DNA of 64,000 nucleotides, taken from the NCBI GenBank assembly GCA_027563145.1, contig CP071306.1, forward strand, positions 186,001 through 250,000, written 5' to 3'. The first letter of the stretch is position 1, and the number at the start of each line of letters is the position of its first letter. The position numbers and the translations under genes are program-made. Positions 34,085-42,761 of the stretch are shown in pieces. The notes below the pieces were generated by a model. The model made no database searches. It had not been told where the DNA came from and was given only the letters and a program-made list of their open reading frames with translations. This stretch comes from Halocatena halophila (GTDB taxonomy: Archaea > Halobacteriota > Halobacteria > Halobacteriales > Haloarculaceae).

Positions 34085-35770
34085 TTATTCGTGGAGTCCA
34101 CCAACACGCTCGTAGAATGAGGAGGCAAGCAGATCGCTCATCTGGACGGACGGGTCGATTGGAATGTCGACCACGACCGGACTGGAACGTTCGATTGCAT
34201 CGCCGAGTGTCGATTTGAGCGTTGCTGTGCTTTCGATACGGATCCCGTCGGCACCAAACGCATCAGCAATGGCCACGAAGTCCGTCTCTGGGAATGTGAC
34301 GCCGGGAATCGCCTCGTCCATCTGGCGGACCATGCCGAGTCCAGTATCGTTTAAGATGACGAACGTCGGTGAGAGGTCGTATTCGACGGCCGTTTCGACG
34401 GCGGTCATCGTCATCGCAAATCCACCATCGCCAGTGACGCAGACAACGTCGTTCTGAGTGGTGAGCGCCGCGCTGAGTGCTGCCGGTGGTGCCCATCCCA
34501 TTCCGCCGACGCCACCACTGCCGAAATACGTCCCCGGCGCTGCGGTCTGGAGATACTGCAAGAGCCAGAACCTGTTGTTCCCGGAGTCGGCCGTGACGAT
34601 CGTCTCCGAATCAATCACTTCGGAGATGGCCATTGCGGCGTGCTGTGGCGCAACGGTATCACCGTCGTTTGCGTACTCCGTGGGCGTGAACGCAGATCGA
34701 GCTTCGCGCGCACGATCGAGTGCCCAATCGTTCGTTCCACCGTCGTGCTCTGCCAGCGCCAAAAGCGTCTCTGCCGCATCTCCAATCAGCCCGACCGAGG
34801 CCGGATAGACCCACCCGGCGTTGCGTGGATCCACGTCGGCGTGAATGAGCGTCTGCTCGTCCGGTCGAATGAATCCGTCGGCCAGCCAGTTCGTGTCCAT
34901 GGGGTTCAACCGAGAGCCAACGACCAGTAGCACATCTGCCTCACTCACGATCGTGTTGGCCGGTTCGTGACCGAACGAGCCGATAACGCCGGCTGCTCGT
35001 TCGTGATTTTCTGCGATCGTGGATTTGCCCAGATACGATGTGGTAACGACCGCGTCGAACGTTTCGGCCACCGCCAGGAGCTCCTCGTATGCGTCAGCTG
35101 CGTGGACACCATTGCCAGCAACGATCACTGGACGGTCGGCCGCTGCGAGTTCGGCTCCAGCCTGCTCGAGATCGTCGATTGCGGGTCCAGCATGCCACGT
35201 GCGTGCCTGTGCCCTGGCTTCCCACACTGGTGGCGTCGGATTGCTTGGATACTCCGCCGTGATCGCGTCGCCGTCGAAAACGACGGCTGTTGGCCCTGGT
35301 CGACCAGCCCTCGCGTGTTTGAACGCCAACTGCACCGCGCGGACGGTTTCGGCCGGCGTTCCTGGCTGCCACTGTTCTGTGGTGATCCCCTCAAGGACCG
35401 AACCAATGTCGAGCCCGCCGTACTCGCCGCTCGCCTGTTGATACGGCGCTAGCTGTGCGTACTCTCCGCGCTCAGAAGCCTCGGTTAGCACCACCATCGG
35501 TGAAGATCCGAGCCGGGCTTCCATCTGCCCGATCGCACCGATGCTGGCGATCCAGGGTCCCTGGCCGGCGAGCACTCCTGGCTTTCCGGTTCGTCGGCCG
35601 TACAGCTCAGCCATCACGCTTGCCTGTCGCTCGTCTCGCGGGCGAATCACCTCGATCGGAGAATCAGCCAGCGCTTCGAACAGCTCTATCACGCGACCGC
35701 CCGGATAGCCAAAGACGTACTCGACAGAGAGCGCTTCTAGCGCCTCGACAACCGCCTCGACGGTTTTCAT
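34085..35770 (-). CDS. Thiamine-diphosphate-dependent enzyme, acetolactate-synthase-like
   Basis: 561 residues with the three-domain PYR-central-PP layout. The catalytic Glu of the cofactor site is Glu47 (RPRDERQASVMAE). The cofactor-binding motif begins VTGDGGFAMTM and ends LNDTGLGM (near 435-475), with Asp in place of the second Asn. The family includes acetolactate synthase large subunit, sulfopyruvate decarboxylase, glyoxylate carboligase and similar enzymes. No small regulatory subunit gene (ilvN) is adjacent, which argues against a simple IlvB role. The exact reaction is open. Confidence 0.85.
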   Translation of the reverse strand: MKTVEAVVEALEALSVEYVFGYPGGRVIELFEALADSPIEVIRPRDERQASVMAELYGRRTGKPGVLAGQGPWIASIGAIGQMEARLGSSPMVVLTEASERGEYAQLAPYQQASGEYGGLDIGSVLEGITTEQWQPGTPAETVRAVQLAFKHARAGRPGPTAVVFDGDAITAEYPSNPTPPVWEARAQARTWHAGPAIDDLEQAGAELAAADRPVIVAGNGVHAADAYEELLAVAETFDAVVTTSYLGKSTIAENHERAAGVIGSFGHEPANTIVSEADVLLVVGSRLNPMDTNWLADGFIRPDEQTLIHADVDPRNAGWVYPASVGLIGDAAETLLALAEHDGGTNDWALDRAREARSAFTPTEYANDGDTVAPQHAAMAISEVIDSETIVTADSGNNRFWLLQYLQTAAPGTYFGSGGVGGMGWAPPAALSAALTTQNDVVCVTGDGGFAMTMTAVETAVEYDLSPTFVILNDTGLGMVRQMDEAIPGVTFPETDFVAIADAFGADGIRIESTATLKSTLGDAIERSSPVVVDIPIDPSVQMSDLLASSFYERVGGLHE

Positions 35771-35894
35771 GGCTGTCTCCTGTGTGGTGATTCATTGCTC
35801 AGAGTCAGTTTCGGGACCATCCTGTCCCTAGGCGTCGTGATGGAATATTGTTCTAGGGGTATCGGAACGAAAATATCGATCCGACTGATTCGCG

Positions 35895-36173
35895 TTAGCC
35901 TCCGCTCACGGGTGGAAATAGCGCCAGTTCGTCATCAGGACCAACGTCAGCATCGAAGCCATCACCGGTCAAAAATGGATCGTCGCCGTTCTGGAGCAGT
36001 CGAATATGGTTGTACAGTTCACCCTGTGGTGAAAACAGCTCGTCTTCGAGTTCGGGATGGTTCTGTAACAGCGCGTCCAGTGCATCTCGAATCGTTGCGT
36101 CCTCCTCGATCTCGACTGCCACCTCCTGGTGGCCAGTGGCCTCTCGGAGTGTGGCAAACAGCTTCCAGTGCAT
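35895..36173 (-). CDS. samp: Small archaeal modifier protein / MoaD-like
   Basis: 92 residues from the ATG at 36173. A beta-grasp fold is expected from MHWKLFATLREATG at the start and from the C-terminal LALFPPVSGG, which ends in the diglycine needed for adenylation and conjugation. In haloarchaea such proteins act as ubiquitin-like SAMPs and as sulfur carriers for molybdopterin or tRNA thiolation. The length with a 10-residue insertion around NHPELEDELFSPQGE resembles SAMP1/MoaD. The specific SAMP number is not assigned. Confidence 0.9.
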   Translation of the reverse strand: MHWKLFATLREATGHQEVAVEIEEDATIRDALDALLQNHPELEDELFSPQGELYNHIRLLQNGDDPFLTGDGFDADVGPDDELALFPPVSGG

Positions 36174-36219
36174 ATCCAGCACTTTCGGTTACAGATACAA
36201 GAGCCTAGCCGTCCGCCCG

Positions 36220-37641
36220 TCAAATTCTGAAGTTTCGATCGAGAATGGCAACATCAGTGTCGAGGGTATCGATTCGGTTGAACGTCGGTGGTGCGACGAA
36301 CCGTGAGGCTGCGCTCCGATCCTGACTTGCTCCGACGATGACGAGATCGTAACTGTGAACGTAGGTGTCGAGGAAATCCTCGATCGATGTGAGTGCAACG
36401 CGGGTTTCGACCATGGCCTCGATTGTTTCCGTGAGATGGGCAAGCATCTCTTCGGCCGTGCGACGGTGTCGTTCGTCACCGATGCAATGGGCCACCGAAA
36501 CTCCGCCAGTGTGACCGACGAGACGAACGGCAAAATCGAGCATGCTGTGGGCCACGTCACTTTCTCGACGTACCGTCACCATCACGCGATCCCAGCTCGT
36601 TCGATCGTCGGCGGACCGGTGGACGAGAACGTCGGTGTCGCCGTTGAACAGCTCTCTGATGAACGGCGAGAGCGACCCGTATCTCGTCTCGAACGGGACG
36701 GCTATGAGATCACAGTTCGTCTCGTGTGCCGTGTGGATTACCGTTCGGGCAGGGCTTGTCCCCGCACTCGCCACGACCACCTCACAGGGAACCCCAATTT
36801 TCGTCCGGATCTTGCTTGCTCGGTCTTCGAGGTCGGCCGCATACGCACTCACGACGCGCTCCTGGGCGGATTTTTTATCGCCATTTTCCTCTGTGCTGTT
36901 TTCGATCGCTTCGTCGTCGGAGAGCTTCAGCAACACCACCTTACCAGCGTCGTGTGCGCTTGCCAGGCGGGCACCGAGCATCGCCGTCGCGTTGGCGTGG
37001 GGGCCACGCATTGGTATCAGAACGTGGTCGTCGCCCTTCGTCGACTGGTAGAGGTACTGGGCGCGTTCAGCGTACACCTTGCGACGCCAGAAGTAAAACA
37101 CCACTGCGACCAGCACGCTCGAAACAGCAATACTCAATACGTAAATACCGGCGTCGTCCGGCGTGTTGGTCAACAACACCAGCAGAGCGGTCGAAAACCC
37201 AGCTGAGAGTTCAACGTCCAGCAACCACGTGAACACGCCCGTCATAAAGATTGAGAGTGCAGCGCCAATCGGCGACACGGTTGCAACGTCGTTTGCAACC
37301 GGTAGCCACCCCAGATGACGAATCACGAGCGTCAGCCAGCCACACAGCGCACCGATGGTCAATCCACCAATGAGATTCACTGGGGTCGAATACTTCCCTT
37401 TCGGATCGGAAAACAGGGTGTGTGTCCCCGAGGCCAGCGGGGGAAACAGCAAAAACGAGAGTGCGGGGTTAACGTGTGAGAGAAATGTCACGAGCGCAAG
37501 GAGGAGCGGAATGACAAGCAAACTCGTGAGTCGAATCAGATTCCGCGTCGTCTCGATCCAGGCACGGAACTCCTGGAGCTCACGACGCTCAAAGCGGCGA
37601 GCACGACGAAAAAGCGACAGCACAGAGTGCAACAAACGCAT
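36220..37641 (-). CDS. HPP-family membrane protein fused to two Usp-like domains
   Basis: 473 residues. The N-terminal half (about 30-190) has four to six membrane helices of the HPP type, with the signature FPPLASGTHTLFSDPKGKYS near 66-85. After it come two universal-stress-protein-like domains (about 205-345 and 350-470), with VLIPMRGPHANA and VMVTVRRESDVAH as their first strands and LIVPF-like and LVIVGASQDRSAAS stretches as later ones. The protein may sense small molecules or nucleotides and act on the HPP pore, which is linked with nitrite transport in some plants and cyanobacteria. Function here is inference. Confidence 0.82.
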   Translation of the reverse strand: MRLLHSVLSLFRRARRFERRELQEFRAWIETTRNLIRLTSLLVIPLLLALVTFLSHVNPALSFLLFPPLASGTHTLFSDPKGKYSTPVNLIGGLTIGALCGWLTLVIRHLGWLPVANDVATVSPIGAALSIFMTGVFTWLLDVELSAGFSTALLVLLTNTPDDAGIYVLSIAVSSVLVAVVFYFWRRKVYAERAQYLYQSTKGDDHVLIPMRGPHANATAMLGARLASAHDAGKVVLLKLSDDEAIENSTEENGDKKSAQERVVSAYAADLEDRASKIRTKIGVPCEVVVASAGTSPARTVIHTAHETNCDLIAVPFETRYGSLSPFIRELFNGDTDVLVHRSADDRTSWDRVMVTVRRESDVAHSMLDFAVRLVGHTGGVSVAHCIGDERHRRTAEEMLAHLTETIEAMVETRVALTSIEDFLDTYVHSYDLVIVGASQDRSAASRFVAPPTFNRIDTLDTDVAILDRNFRI

Positions 37642-37682
37642 ACCAGTTCATTCGGCGTGCGCCCGAAAATCCGTTTTGCTAT

Positions 37683-38414
37683 TTATAGTGTCGTAACGGC
37701 ATCAAGTGTGAGCTGAATGGCTCGGCCGACGTTGTTTTTCGCCTTTTCTGGCAGCTCATCCTCCTCGGTCTCACCCTTTTGTGTTCCTTCGACGAGATTG
37801 CCGTCGACAGTACAGATCGCGCCCGCCGAGAGTCCCTTTCGGCGGGCAAGCGTGAACAGCGCTGCCGCCTCCATTTCGACGGCGAGCAATCCTGCGCGCT
37901 CCCAGGCAGAGACGTGTTCGTCAGTTTCTGCGTAGAATGCGTCATCAGTCACGATTGCACCGGTGTGAATCGTCTCGTCGTTATCGCTGGCCGCGCGCTG
38001 GAGCGCGTCCACAACGGTGAAATCGGCAACGGCAGGAATCGTTGGATCCTCATACCGTTTGGTCGTTCCCTCAGCCTTCGTGGCTGCGGTAGCGACGATC
38101 ATGTCTCCGATTTCGATATCGGACTGAAGCGCGCCGATCGTGCCGACACGAACGAACGTTTCGACACCAACAGCCGCGAGCTCTTCGATGGCGATCGTTG
38201 CGGATGGCGAACCGATGCCCGTCGAGCAGATCGTGAGCTGTCGGCCCTCGTAGGTTGCGTTGACGATGCGATACTCCCTGTTTTCTGCCACTGTTTCAGT
38301 GTTGTCACAGTAGCTTGCGATCCGGTCGACGCGACCGGGATCGCCAGGAACGAGTGCGATATCAGCTACGTCTCCAGGTTCGACCAACAGATGTGGCTGC
38401 TTTGCGCCAGTCAT
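37683..38414 (-). CDS. udp: Nucleoside phosphorylase (uridine-phosphorylase type)
   Basis: 243 residues of the PNP/UDP family: LVPGDPGRVDRIASY at about 21-35, then the active-site stretch GIGSPSATIAIEEL (about 62-75) and EMEAAALFTLARR (about 180-192). These enzymes split nucleosides with phosphate into base and ribose 1-phosphate. It starts a minus-strand block with a PfkB kinase and DUF63, and the divergent deoC, so its role is nucleoside breakdown. The exact base preference is not settled by sequence. Confidence 0.91.
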   Translation of the reverse strand: MTGAKQPHLLVEPGDVADIALVPGDPGRVDRIASYCDNTETVAENREYRIVNATYEGRQLTICSTGIGSPSATIAIEELAAVGVETFVRVGTIGALQSDIEIGDMIVATAATKAEGTTKRYEDPTIPAVADFTVVDALQRAASDNDETIHTGAIVTDDAFYAETDEHVSAWERAGLLAVEMEAAALFTLARRKGLSAGAICTVDGNLVEGTQKGETEEDELPEKAKNNVGRAIQLTLDAVTTL

Positions 38415-38453
38415 ACGACGTGTTGTGGACCACTGGGAAAACGGTTGTCGAAT

Positions 38454-39371
38454 TCAGCCATCGAGTTCGGCCGTCGAATCGTGCGTGCAATCGTCGGCAC
38501 GAACGGGCTGTTCGTCCGTGCTACGCTGTATCGATTCGAGCAGCTCCCAGCTCAGGGTCGCTCTCGTTCCGGAGTGCTGGGCCGTGAGCGCACCACAGGC
38601 GTTTGCCACCTGTAGTGCGCCCTCAAACCCCCGATCGGGTGCTGTGAGCCTACTCACCACGAATCCGGCTGCAAATGCGTCTCCAGCACCGGTCGAATCG
38701 ACGGCATCGACGGCGTAGCCAGGATGTGTGACGGTTCGGTCGCCAGTTTCGACGGTGGCACCCCCCTCGCCAAAAGTCCGTACCACGACACAGTCGTCGG
38801 GCACGTTGATCTGCTTGCCCTCATGCCGATTCAAAAACAGCAGATCAGTGTGTTCGAGGGTGCGCTCGTATGGTCGACCGGATGATCGCCGTCCCGGATC
38901 GAAGCTCACGGTGAGCCCGTGCTCAGTTGCGAGTTCAGCGAGCACGGCAGCCGTCTGTGGGTCCTGGCCGGTGAGATGGAGATGTTCGGCACTGGTAACG
39001 GTGTCGGCCGTGATGGCGGCCGGATCGAACGCTTCGTTGACGCCGTTCGTGCCGAGCACGAACGCTTCGCCATCAGGTGCGACCACGAGATACTTCACAG
39101 CCGTCTGGCCGTCGATGATCTGCAGGCTGGTGGTATCGACGTCATGGGCACTGAGTTCGTCCTGTGCAGCACGGCCGTTTGGATCTGTACCAACACTCCC
39201 AACTATCGCTGAATCAGCCCCGAGTTTCGCGAATGCCACTGCTGCGTTCGCTGCGCTCCCGCCACCGCCACTGTTGCGCGATCGAATGTGTGCCTCACTG
39301 TCAGCAGATGGAAGATGATCAACGTGGAGTGTTACGTCCCAATTGACGTGGCCAGCACAGATGACGCGCAT
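38454..39371 (-). CDS. PfkB-family sugar kinase
   Basis: 305 residues from the ATG at 39371. PfkB marks: GGGGSAANAAVAFAKLGA near 31-48, and the catalytic GAGDAFAAGFV near 225-240 with Asp as base. It sits between a nucleoside phosphorylase and DUF63 and near deoC. In haloarchaea a PfkB kinase that phosphorylates ribose 1-phosphate has been described for nucleoside breakdown through pentose bisphosphates. This gene is a candidate for that kind of enzyme, but ribokinase or another sugar kinase is equally compatible with sequence. Confidence 0.9.
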   Translation of the reverse strand: MRVICAGHVNWDVTLHVDHLPSADSEAHIRSRNSGGGGSAANAAVAFAKLGADSAIVGSVGTDPNGRAAQDELSAHDVDTTSLQIIDGQTAVKYLVVAPDGEAFVLGTNGVNEAFDPAAITADTVTSAEHLHLTGQDPQTAAVLAELATEHGLTVSFDPGRRSSGRPYERTLEHTDLLFLNRHEGKQINVPDDCVVVRTFGEGGATVETGDRTVTHPGYAVDAVDSTGAGDAFAAGFVVSRLTAPDRGFEGALQVANACGALTAQHSGTRATLSWELLESIQRSTDEQPVRADDCTHDSTAELDG

Positions 39372-39427
39372 ACGTTGAGAATTGCCGACCACGGACAAAA
39401 ACCTCGTCTTTGAATCGTCTACCAGCC

Positions 39428-40276
39428 TCAGGGTGCGATCGAAAACAGGACGATGTTATGGATCCCTGGCCCGAGACCGACGGCAGCGACGACGGCGAGC
39501 AAGAGATTTCCCTCCGACGGCGATTCTCTGACGTACTCGGCGAGCACCCAGATAACAAATACCGCCAGCAACAGTTTCACGCCAACGAACAGCCAGACGC
39601 CCCCGAGATCGATCAGCAGCCGCGAGAGTGGTGTCTGTTCGCCAAAGCCCAGCTGTGTCATTCCGACTGCGGTTGAGACCCCGTCAAGGAGGTGGCCAAC
39701 CACAACGAGGAGCCCAGGACCGCCAGTAACCCTGACAATGTCGGGTGCCACCTGCCAAATGGTTGCCCAGACCGCTGCGCTCGCAAGAATTGTCCCAGCG
39801 ACGGCCATTGCAGGCCACACGATCGTAACCGGCGGATGGGCAAGCGCGGCCTGGACGGCGAGTACGCCGACACAACCCAGGACGAACAGTCCGGTCAGTC
39901 CGATCACACCGGGCGTACTCCGAATGGAGTACGCTTTGGGGTCTCGATCGCCAACTAGCACCAACAGGCCACCAACCACGGCGAATACGGTGAGATACAC
40001 GATAGGGGCGGTGGTGAACGGTCGAACCGCCGCCGGGAGCCACTGTACCTGCGAGAGCGCATACAGCGTTGCGCCGGTGGCCATCCATGGCGTGAGCGCG
40101 ACGACGAGTGGTTGCGTGATCGCCGGCGATCGCTTGAAGAGTCCCCACAACACACAGAGTCCTGCTCCGACCACGACGAGCAGATACTCGGGCGGCGGCA
40201 GCTCGAAGCCTGCTGGCAGTAACAGCGGTTCCATCACTCGTGTGATCAGTGTCGCCAAAGAAATGGGTACCGACAT
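39428..40276 (-). CDS. DUF63 family membrane protein
   Basis: 282 residues with about seven or eight membrane segments and the family signature [21 protein letters not shown] (about 194-214). Function is unknown. Its place within a nucleoside/pentose gene block, with 56 bases to the kinase, may reflect a role in nucleoside or sugar uptake, but it may only be neighbourly. It is divergent from deoC, with start codons about 45 bases apart. Confidence 0.85.
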   Translation of the reverse strand: MSVPISLATLITRVMEPLLLPAGFELPPPEYLLVVVGAGLCVLWGLFKRSPAITQPLVVALTPWMATGATLYALSQVQWLPAAVRPFTTAPIVYLTVFAVVGGLLVLVGDRDPKAYSIRSTPGVIGLTGLFVLGCVGVLAVQAALAHPPVTIVWPAMAVAGTILASAAVWATIWQVAPDIVRVTGGPGLLVVVGHLLDGVSTAVGMTQLGFGEQTPLSRLLIDLGGVWLFVGVKLLLAVFVIWVLAEYVRESPSEGNLLLAVVAAVGLGPGIHNIVLFSIAP

Positions 40277-40321
40277 CTGCCGAGCGATGGACGTAACTCA
40301 GTCGCTCCATTCAGTGTTCCC

Positions 40322-40954
40322 ATGACTGCATTTCCCGAGCGGATCGATCACACCGTTCTCGGTGTTGAAACGACTCGTAACGATGCGATAGCCGTCGTTG
40401 AGCAAGCCCAGGATTACGGCATGAACGCCTGTATTCCGCCCTGTTTCGTGGAGTCGATACAGACCGATGTGACGCTTGCGACGGTCATTGGCTTTCCTCA
40501 CGGACAGCACACGACACACACCAAACGCGTTGAGGCGATCGAAGCCTACGAAAACGGCTGTGATGAACTTGATATGGTACTCAATGTCGGTGCGCTGCGG
40601 GCGAATGAGTGGAGCACGGTCGAACGCGACATTGGAGCTGTCGTTTCTGCGGTTCCGGTTCCAGTGAAGGTCATTATCGAAACTGCAGTGCTCTCCGATG
40701 ACCAAAAGCGACGGGCCTGCTCGATCGCAGCCGATTCTGGTGCGGCGTACGTGAAGACCTCCACCGGCTTTGCAGACCACGGCGCGAAAATCGACGATGT
40801 CGAACTCATGAGCGAGTATCTCCCCGTAAAAGCCAGCGGCGGGATCGGGTCGTATGAGCGGGCAACGGCGATGCTTGATGCCGGGGCCGAACGCATCGGT
40901 GCCTCGAGTGGCGTAAAAATCGTTGAGGAATATCTGGCAACCGTTCAGGAGTGA
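40322..40954 (+). CDS. deoC: Deoxyribose-phosphate aldolase
   Basis: 210 residues with the class I aldolase barrel: [12 protein letters not shown] at the start, [12 protein letters not shown] (Asp84 region), [10 protein letters not shown], and the Schiff-base Lys145 in YVKTSTGF, then [13 protein letters not shown] with Lys172 region. It splits 2-deoxyribose 5-phosphate into acetaldehyde and glyceraldehyde 3-phosphate. With the divergent udp/PfkB block it can finish the breakdown of nucleosides. The cobalamin adenosyltransferase gene follows 32 bases downstream on the same strand. Confidence 0.94.
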   Translation: MTAFPERIDHTVLGVETTRNDAIAVVEQAQDYGMNACIPPCFVESIQTDVTLATVIGFPHGQHTTHTKRVEAIEAYENGCDELDMVLNVGALRANEWSTVERDIGAVVSAVPVPVKVIIETAVLSDDQKRRACSIAADSGAAYVKTSTGFADHGAKIDDVELMSEYLPVKASGGIGSYERATAMLDAGAERIGASSGVKIVEEYLATVQE

Positions 40955-40986
40955 GAGTCAAGGGAGTTGGCACCGACGACTGCAGT

Positions 40987-41520
40987 ATGAAGATCTACAC
41001 CGGAAGAGGTGACGACGGACTGACTGATCTGCGCGACATGACCCGGGTTTCGAAGACGAACCCACGAATTGCAGCCTACGGGACGGTCGATGAAGCAAAC
41101 GCCCTCATTGGAACGCTCATCCCGACGGAGTACGACGATATCAATGAACAGCTACTGTCCGTCCAAAACCACCTTCATATCGTGCAGGCAGATTTTGCAG
41201 ATCCGAACGAACAAAGCGACGGTCCACGACTTGAAGAGGGACAGGTCGAAACGATCGAGTCGTGGATCGATGAGTACGATGAGGAACTCGAGCCACTGGA
41301 GTCGTTCATTCTTCCTGGCGGCAGTGATCGCGGAAGCAGGCTTCACCACGCCCGCACGGTCGTCCGCCGTGCAGAGCGCAAGGCGGTGGAGCTGGCCAGC
41401 AACGAAGCGGTGAACGAGCCAGCAATCACGTATCTCAACCGGCTTTCGGATCTGCTGTTCGTGATGGCCAGAGCCGTCAATGGTCGGAACGGAGTCACAG
41501 AACACTCACCAACGTATTAA
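40987..41520 (+). CDS. Cob(I)yrinic acid a,c-diamide adenosyltransferase, PduO type
   Basis: 177 residues from the ATG at 40987. Signatures of the ATP:corrinoid adenosyltransferase (PduO/CobA-type MMAB family) are GRGDDGLTDLRDMTRVSK near 5-22, AYGTVDEANALIG, and RGSRLHHARTVVRRAERKAVE near 117-137. It attaches an adenosyl group to cobalt of corrinoids. Together with the btu importer 12 kb away it suggests cobalamin is taken up and activated. It may be co-transcribed with deoC. Confidence 0.93.
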   Translation: MKIYTGRGDDGLTDLRDMTRVSKTNPRIAAYGTVDEANALIGTLIPTEYDDINEQLLSVQNHLHIVQADFADPNEQSDGPRLEEGQVETIESWIDEYDEELEPLESFILPGGSDRGSRLHHARTVVRRAERKAVELASNEAVNEPAITYLNRLSDLLFVMARAVNGRNGVTEHSPTY

Positions 41521-41629
41521 AAGGACAGACAGGTGCTGTCGACTGAAGCAGGAAACACCCGACAGCACACGATTCCCACTGTCGTTTTCGATCGATGCTC
41601 ACAGCCCGGGCCTCGATCCAGGCCGTATT

Positions 41630-41645
41630 TTTAGGTTGGCCTAAA
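41630..41645. promoter_or_regulatory. Candidate DtxR/IdeR-type iron box
   Basis: TTTAGG-TTGG-CCTAAA. The core TTAGGTTGGCCTAA differs at one base from the TTAGGTTAGCCTAA half of the bacterial DtxR/IdeR consensus, and haloarchaea have DtxR-family metalloregulators. It overlaps a TATA-like TATTTTTA (41626-41633) and sits directly before a 25-codon ORF (41647-41724). What it controls is unclear: the tRNA beyond it is on the opposite strand. Confidence 0.5.
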
Positions 41646-41646
41646 G

Positions 41647-41724
41647 ATGGATAAGTGTTTTGACCTCCGTCGAGTCATGGCTGAGTTGCTCAGGTGTGCA
41701 CAAATATCGGTGGAAAGAATATGA
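41647..41724 (+). CDS. Possible 25-residue leader or small protein next to the iron box
   Basis: ATG at 41647 starts a 25-codon frame, MDKCFDLRR then VMAELLRCAQISVERI, one base after the dyad. It could be a small leaderless mRNA product or part of a small RNA. Too short for any family call; listed because of its position. Confidence 0.2.
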   Translation: MDKCFDLRRVMAELLRCAQISVERI

Positions 41725-41768
41725 GAGACAGTGCTGTGCTCAATCAGTGAACGATGCGAATTCGGGAC

Positions 41769-41773
41769 AAAAA
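41769..41773 (-). terminator. Oligo-T run after tRNA-Val
   Basis: On the minus strand five T follow the 3' end of the tRNA by five bases, a usual archaeal termination signal. Confidence 0.4.
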
Positions 41774-41778
41774 TTCAG

Positions 41779-41853
41779 TGGGTTGAGGCAGATTTGAACT
41801 GCCGACTTCCTCCGTGTGAAGGAGGTATCATAACCAGCCTAGATCACCAACCC
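41779..41853 (-). tRNA. tRNA-Val (anticodon CAC)
   Basis: The minus strand folds as a 75-nt tRNA. The acceptor stem GGGTTGG pairs with TCAACCC (one G-T), followed by discriminator A. The anticodon stem CCTCC/GGAGG closes the loop TTCACAC with anticodon CAC at the middle. The T arm is GGCAG-TTCAAAT-CTGCC. No CCA is encoded and no intron is visible. It lies 23 bases downstream of a DUF7553-like gene on the same strand, so it may come from a shared transcript or its own promoter. Confidence 0.95.
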
Positions 41854-41876
41854 GCAGTAGAAAGCAAAGACCCCTC

Positions 41877-42176
41877 TTACTTAAGAATTCCTTTCGACTG
41901 TGAGTGGTTCTGTTGTTGGAGTTGCTGTTGAATGTCCTCTATCTGCTCGCGGGCGTGTGAGAAGAGTCGCTCGGACTCCTCTTCGGTCTGCGTTCGAATC
42001 GATTCGAGCTCTTCTTTGAGTCTATCGGTCTGTGTTTCGGTGTCGGATTTTGGCTCCATTCCGAGACGATCTCGGGCTTTCATCTCCGCTGTCGTGGTTG
42101 ATTCGGACAGTCCGGTCACCAACTCCTCACCGGCACGTTTGATGTAGTACCAGGCATCGCTGTAGTGCTTGTTCAT
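41877..42176 (-). CDS. DUF7553-like small helical protein
   Basis: 99 residues that read as one amphipathic helical bundle: MNKHYSDAWYYIKRAGEELV at the start, then an acidic region, then heptad-like ELESIRTQTEEESERLFSHA and a Gln-rich end. The start matches my memory of the haloarchaeal DUF7553 family. No membrane segment. Probably a small structural or stress protein; function unknown. Confidence 0.75.
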   Translation of the reverse strand: MNKHYSDAWYYIKRAGEELVTGLSESTTTAEMKARDRLGMEPKSDTETQTDRLKEELESIRTQTEEESERLFSHAREQIEDIQQQLQQQNHSQSKGILK

Positions 42177-42313
42177 GTCACACAGTTCTTCCGTCCGGAA
42201 TAAAGTGATTCTGACGGACAGCTGCTGGATTAGATCGGACTTACACGACCAATAGCTGTACTCACCTCTCGATCACCGACGGCTTTGTCAGTATCACTCA
42301 CCCGAACTGGGTA

Positions 42314-42667
42314 TCACTGTCCTGTTCGGTCTTTGTACTCGCTTCTGGCCGCCGTTACGGCGGAGGCAACGATCGCGAGCATATCGAACATATCGAGTTC
42401 GCGACTGCTGTCGCCGGTGGCTACATCCACGACGGATTCGTCATCGGCGTCGTCTTCGTCGGCTGTTGCTGTGGTTGCGATCGATCGGGACGCCTCCGAT
42501 TCGTCCTCGTTCGTTCCGGTTGATTCTGAGGATGAAGATTTCCGGCGGCGTAAAACCACCAGCAAACCACTCGCGACTGCGACGAGCAACAATACGGTGT
42601 GCTTTTTCGAACCGGGACCCGTCGTTCCTAGCAGTGACGTGCTGGCCAGGCGTGAACGAATTGTCAT
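42314..42667 (-). CDS. Small membrane-anchored protein with acidic Ser/Thr linker
   Basis: 117 residues: a basic N-terminus, one hydrophobic helix (about 23-40, TVLLLVAVASGLLVVL), a stop-transfer RRRKSSSSES, an acidic Ser/Thr/Asp-rich linker, and a final helix DMFDMLAIVASAVTAARSEY. I recognise no family. The opposite strand is open here as well but gives a Ser/Arg-rich translation without family character. Confidence 0.55.
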   Translation of the reverse strand: MTIRSRLASTSLLGTTGPGSKKHTVLLLVAVASGLLVVLRRRKSSSSESTGTNEDESEASRSIATTATADEDDADDESVVDVATGDSSRELDMFDMLAIVASAVTAARSEYKDRTGQ

Positions 42668-42761
42668 AGATCAGTGTACGTGGGTTCACGCCGCTCCCCT
42701 GTATAGTTATTTGATTTTCAGCCCGCGATCGATACCAATTTCCCACGACGCAGGGGGGCTC

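Noticed and set aside
33017..34120. 367-codon plus-strand frame over the epimerase gene
   Set aside because: The minus strand encodes a complete SDR epimerase with NAD and YxxxK motifs; the plus translation has no recognisable pattern.
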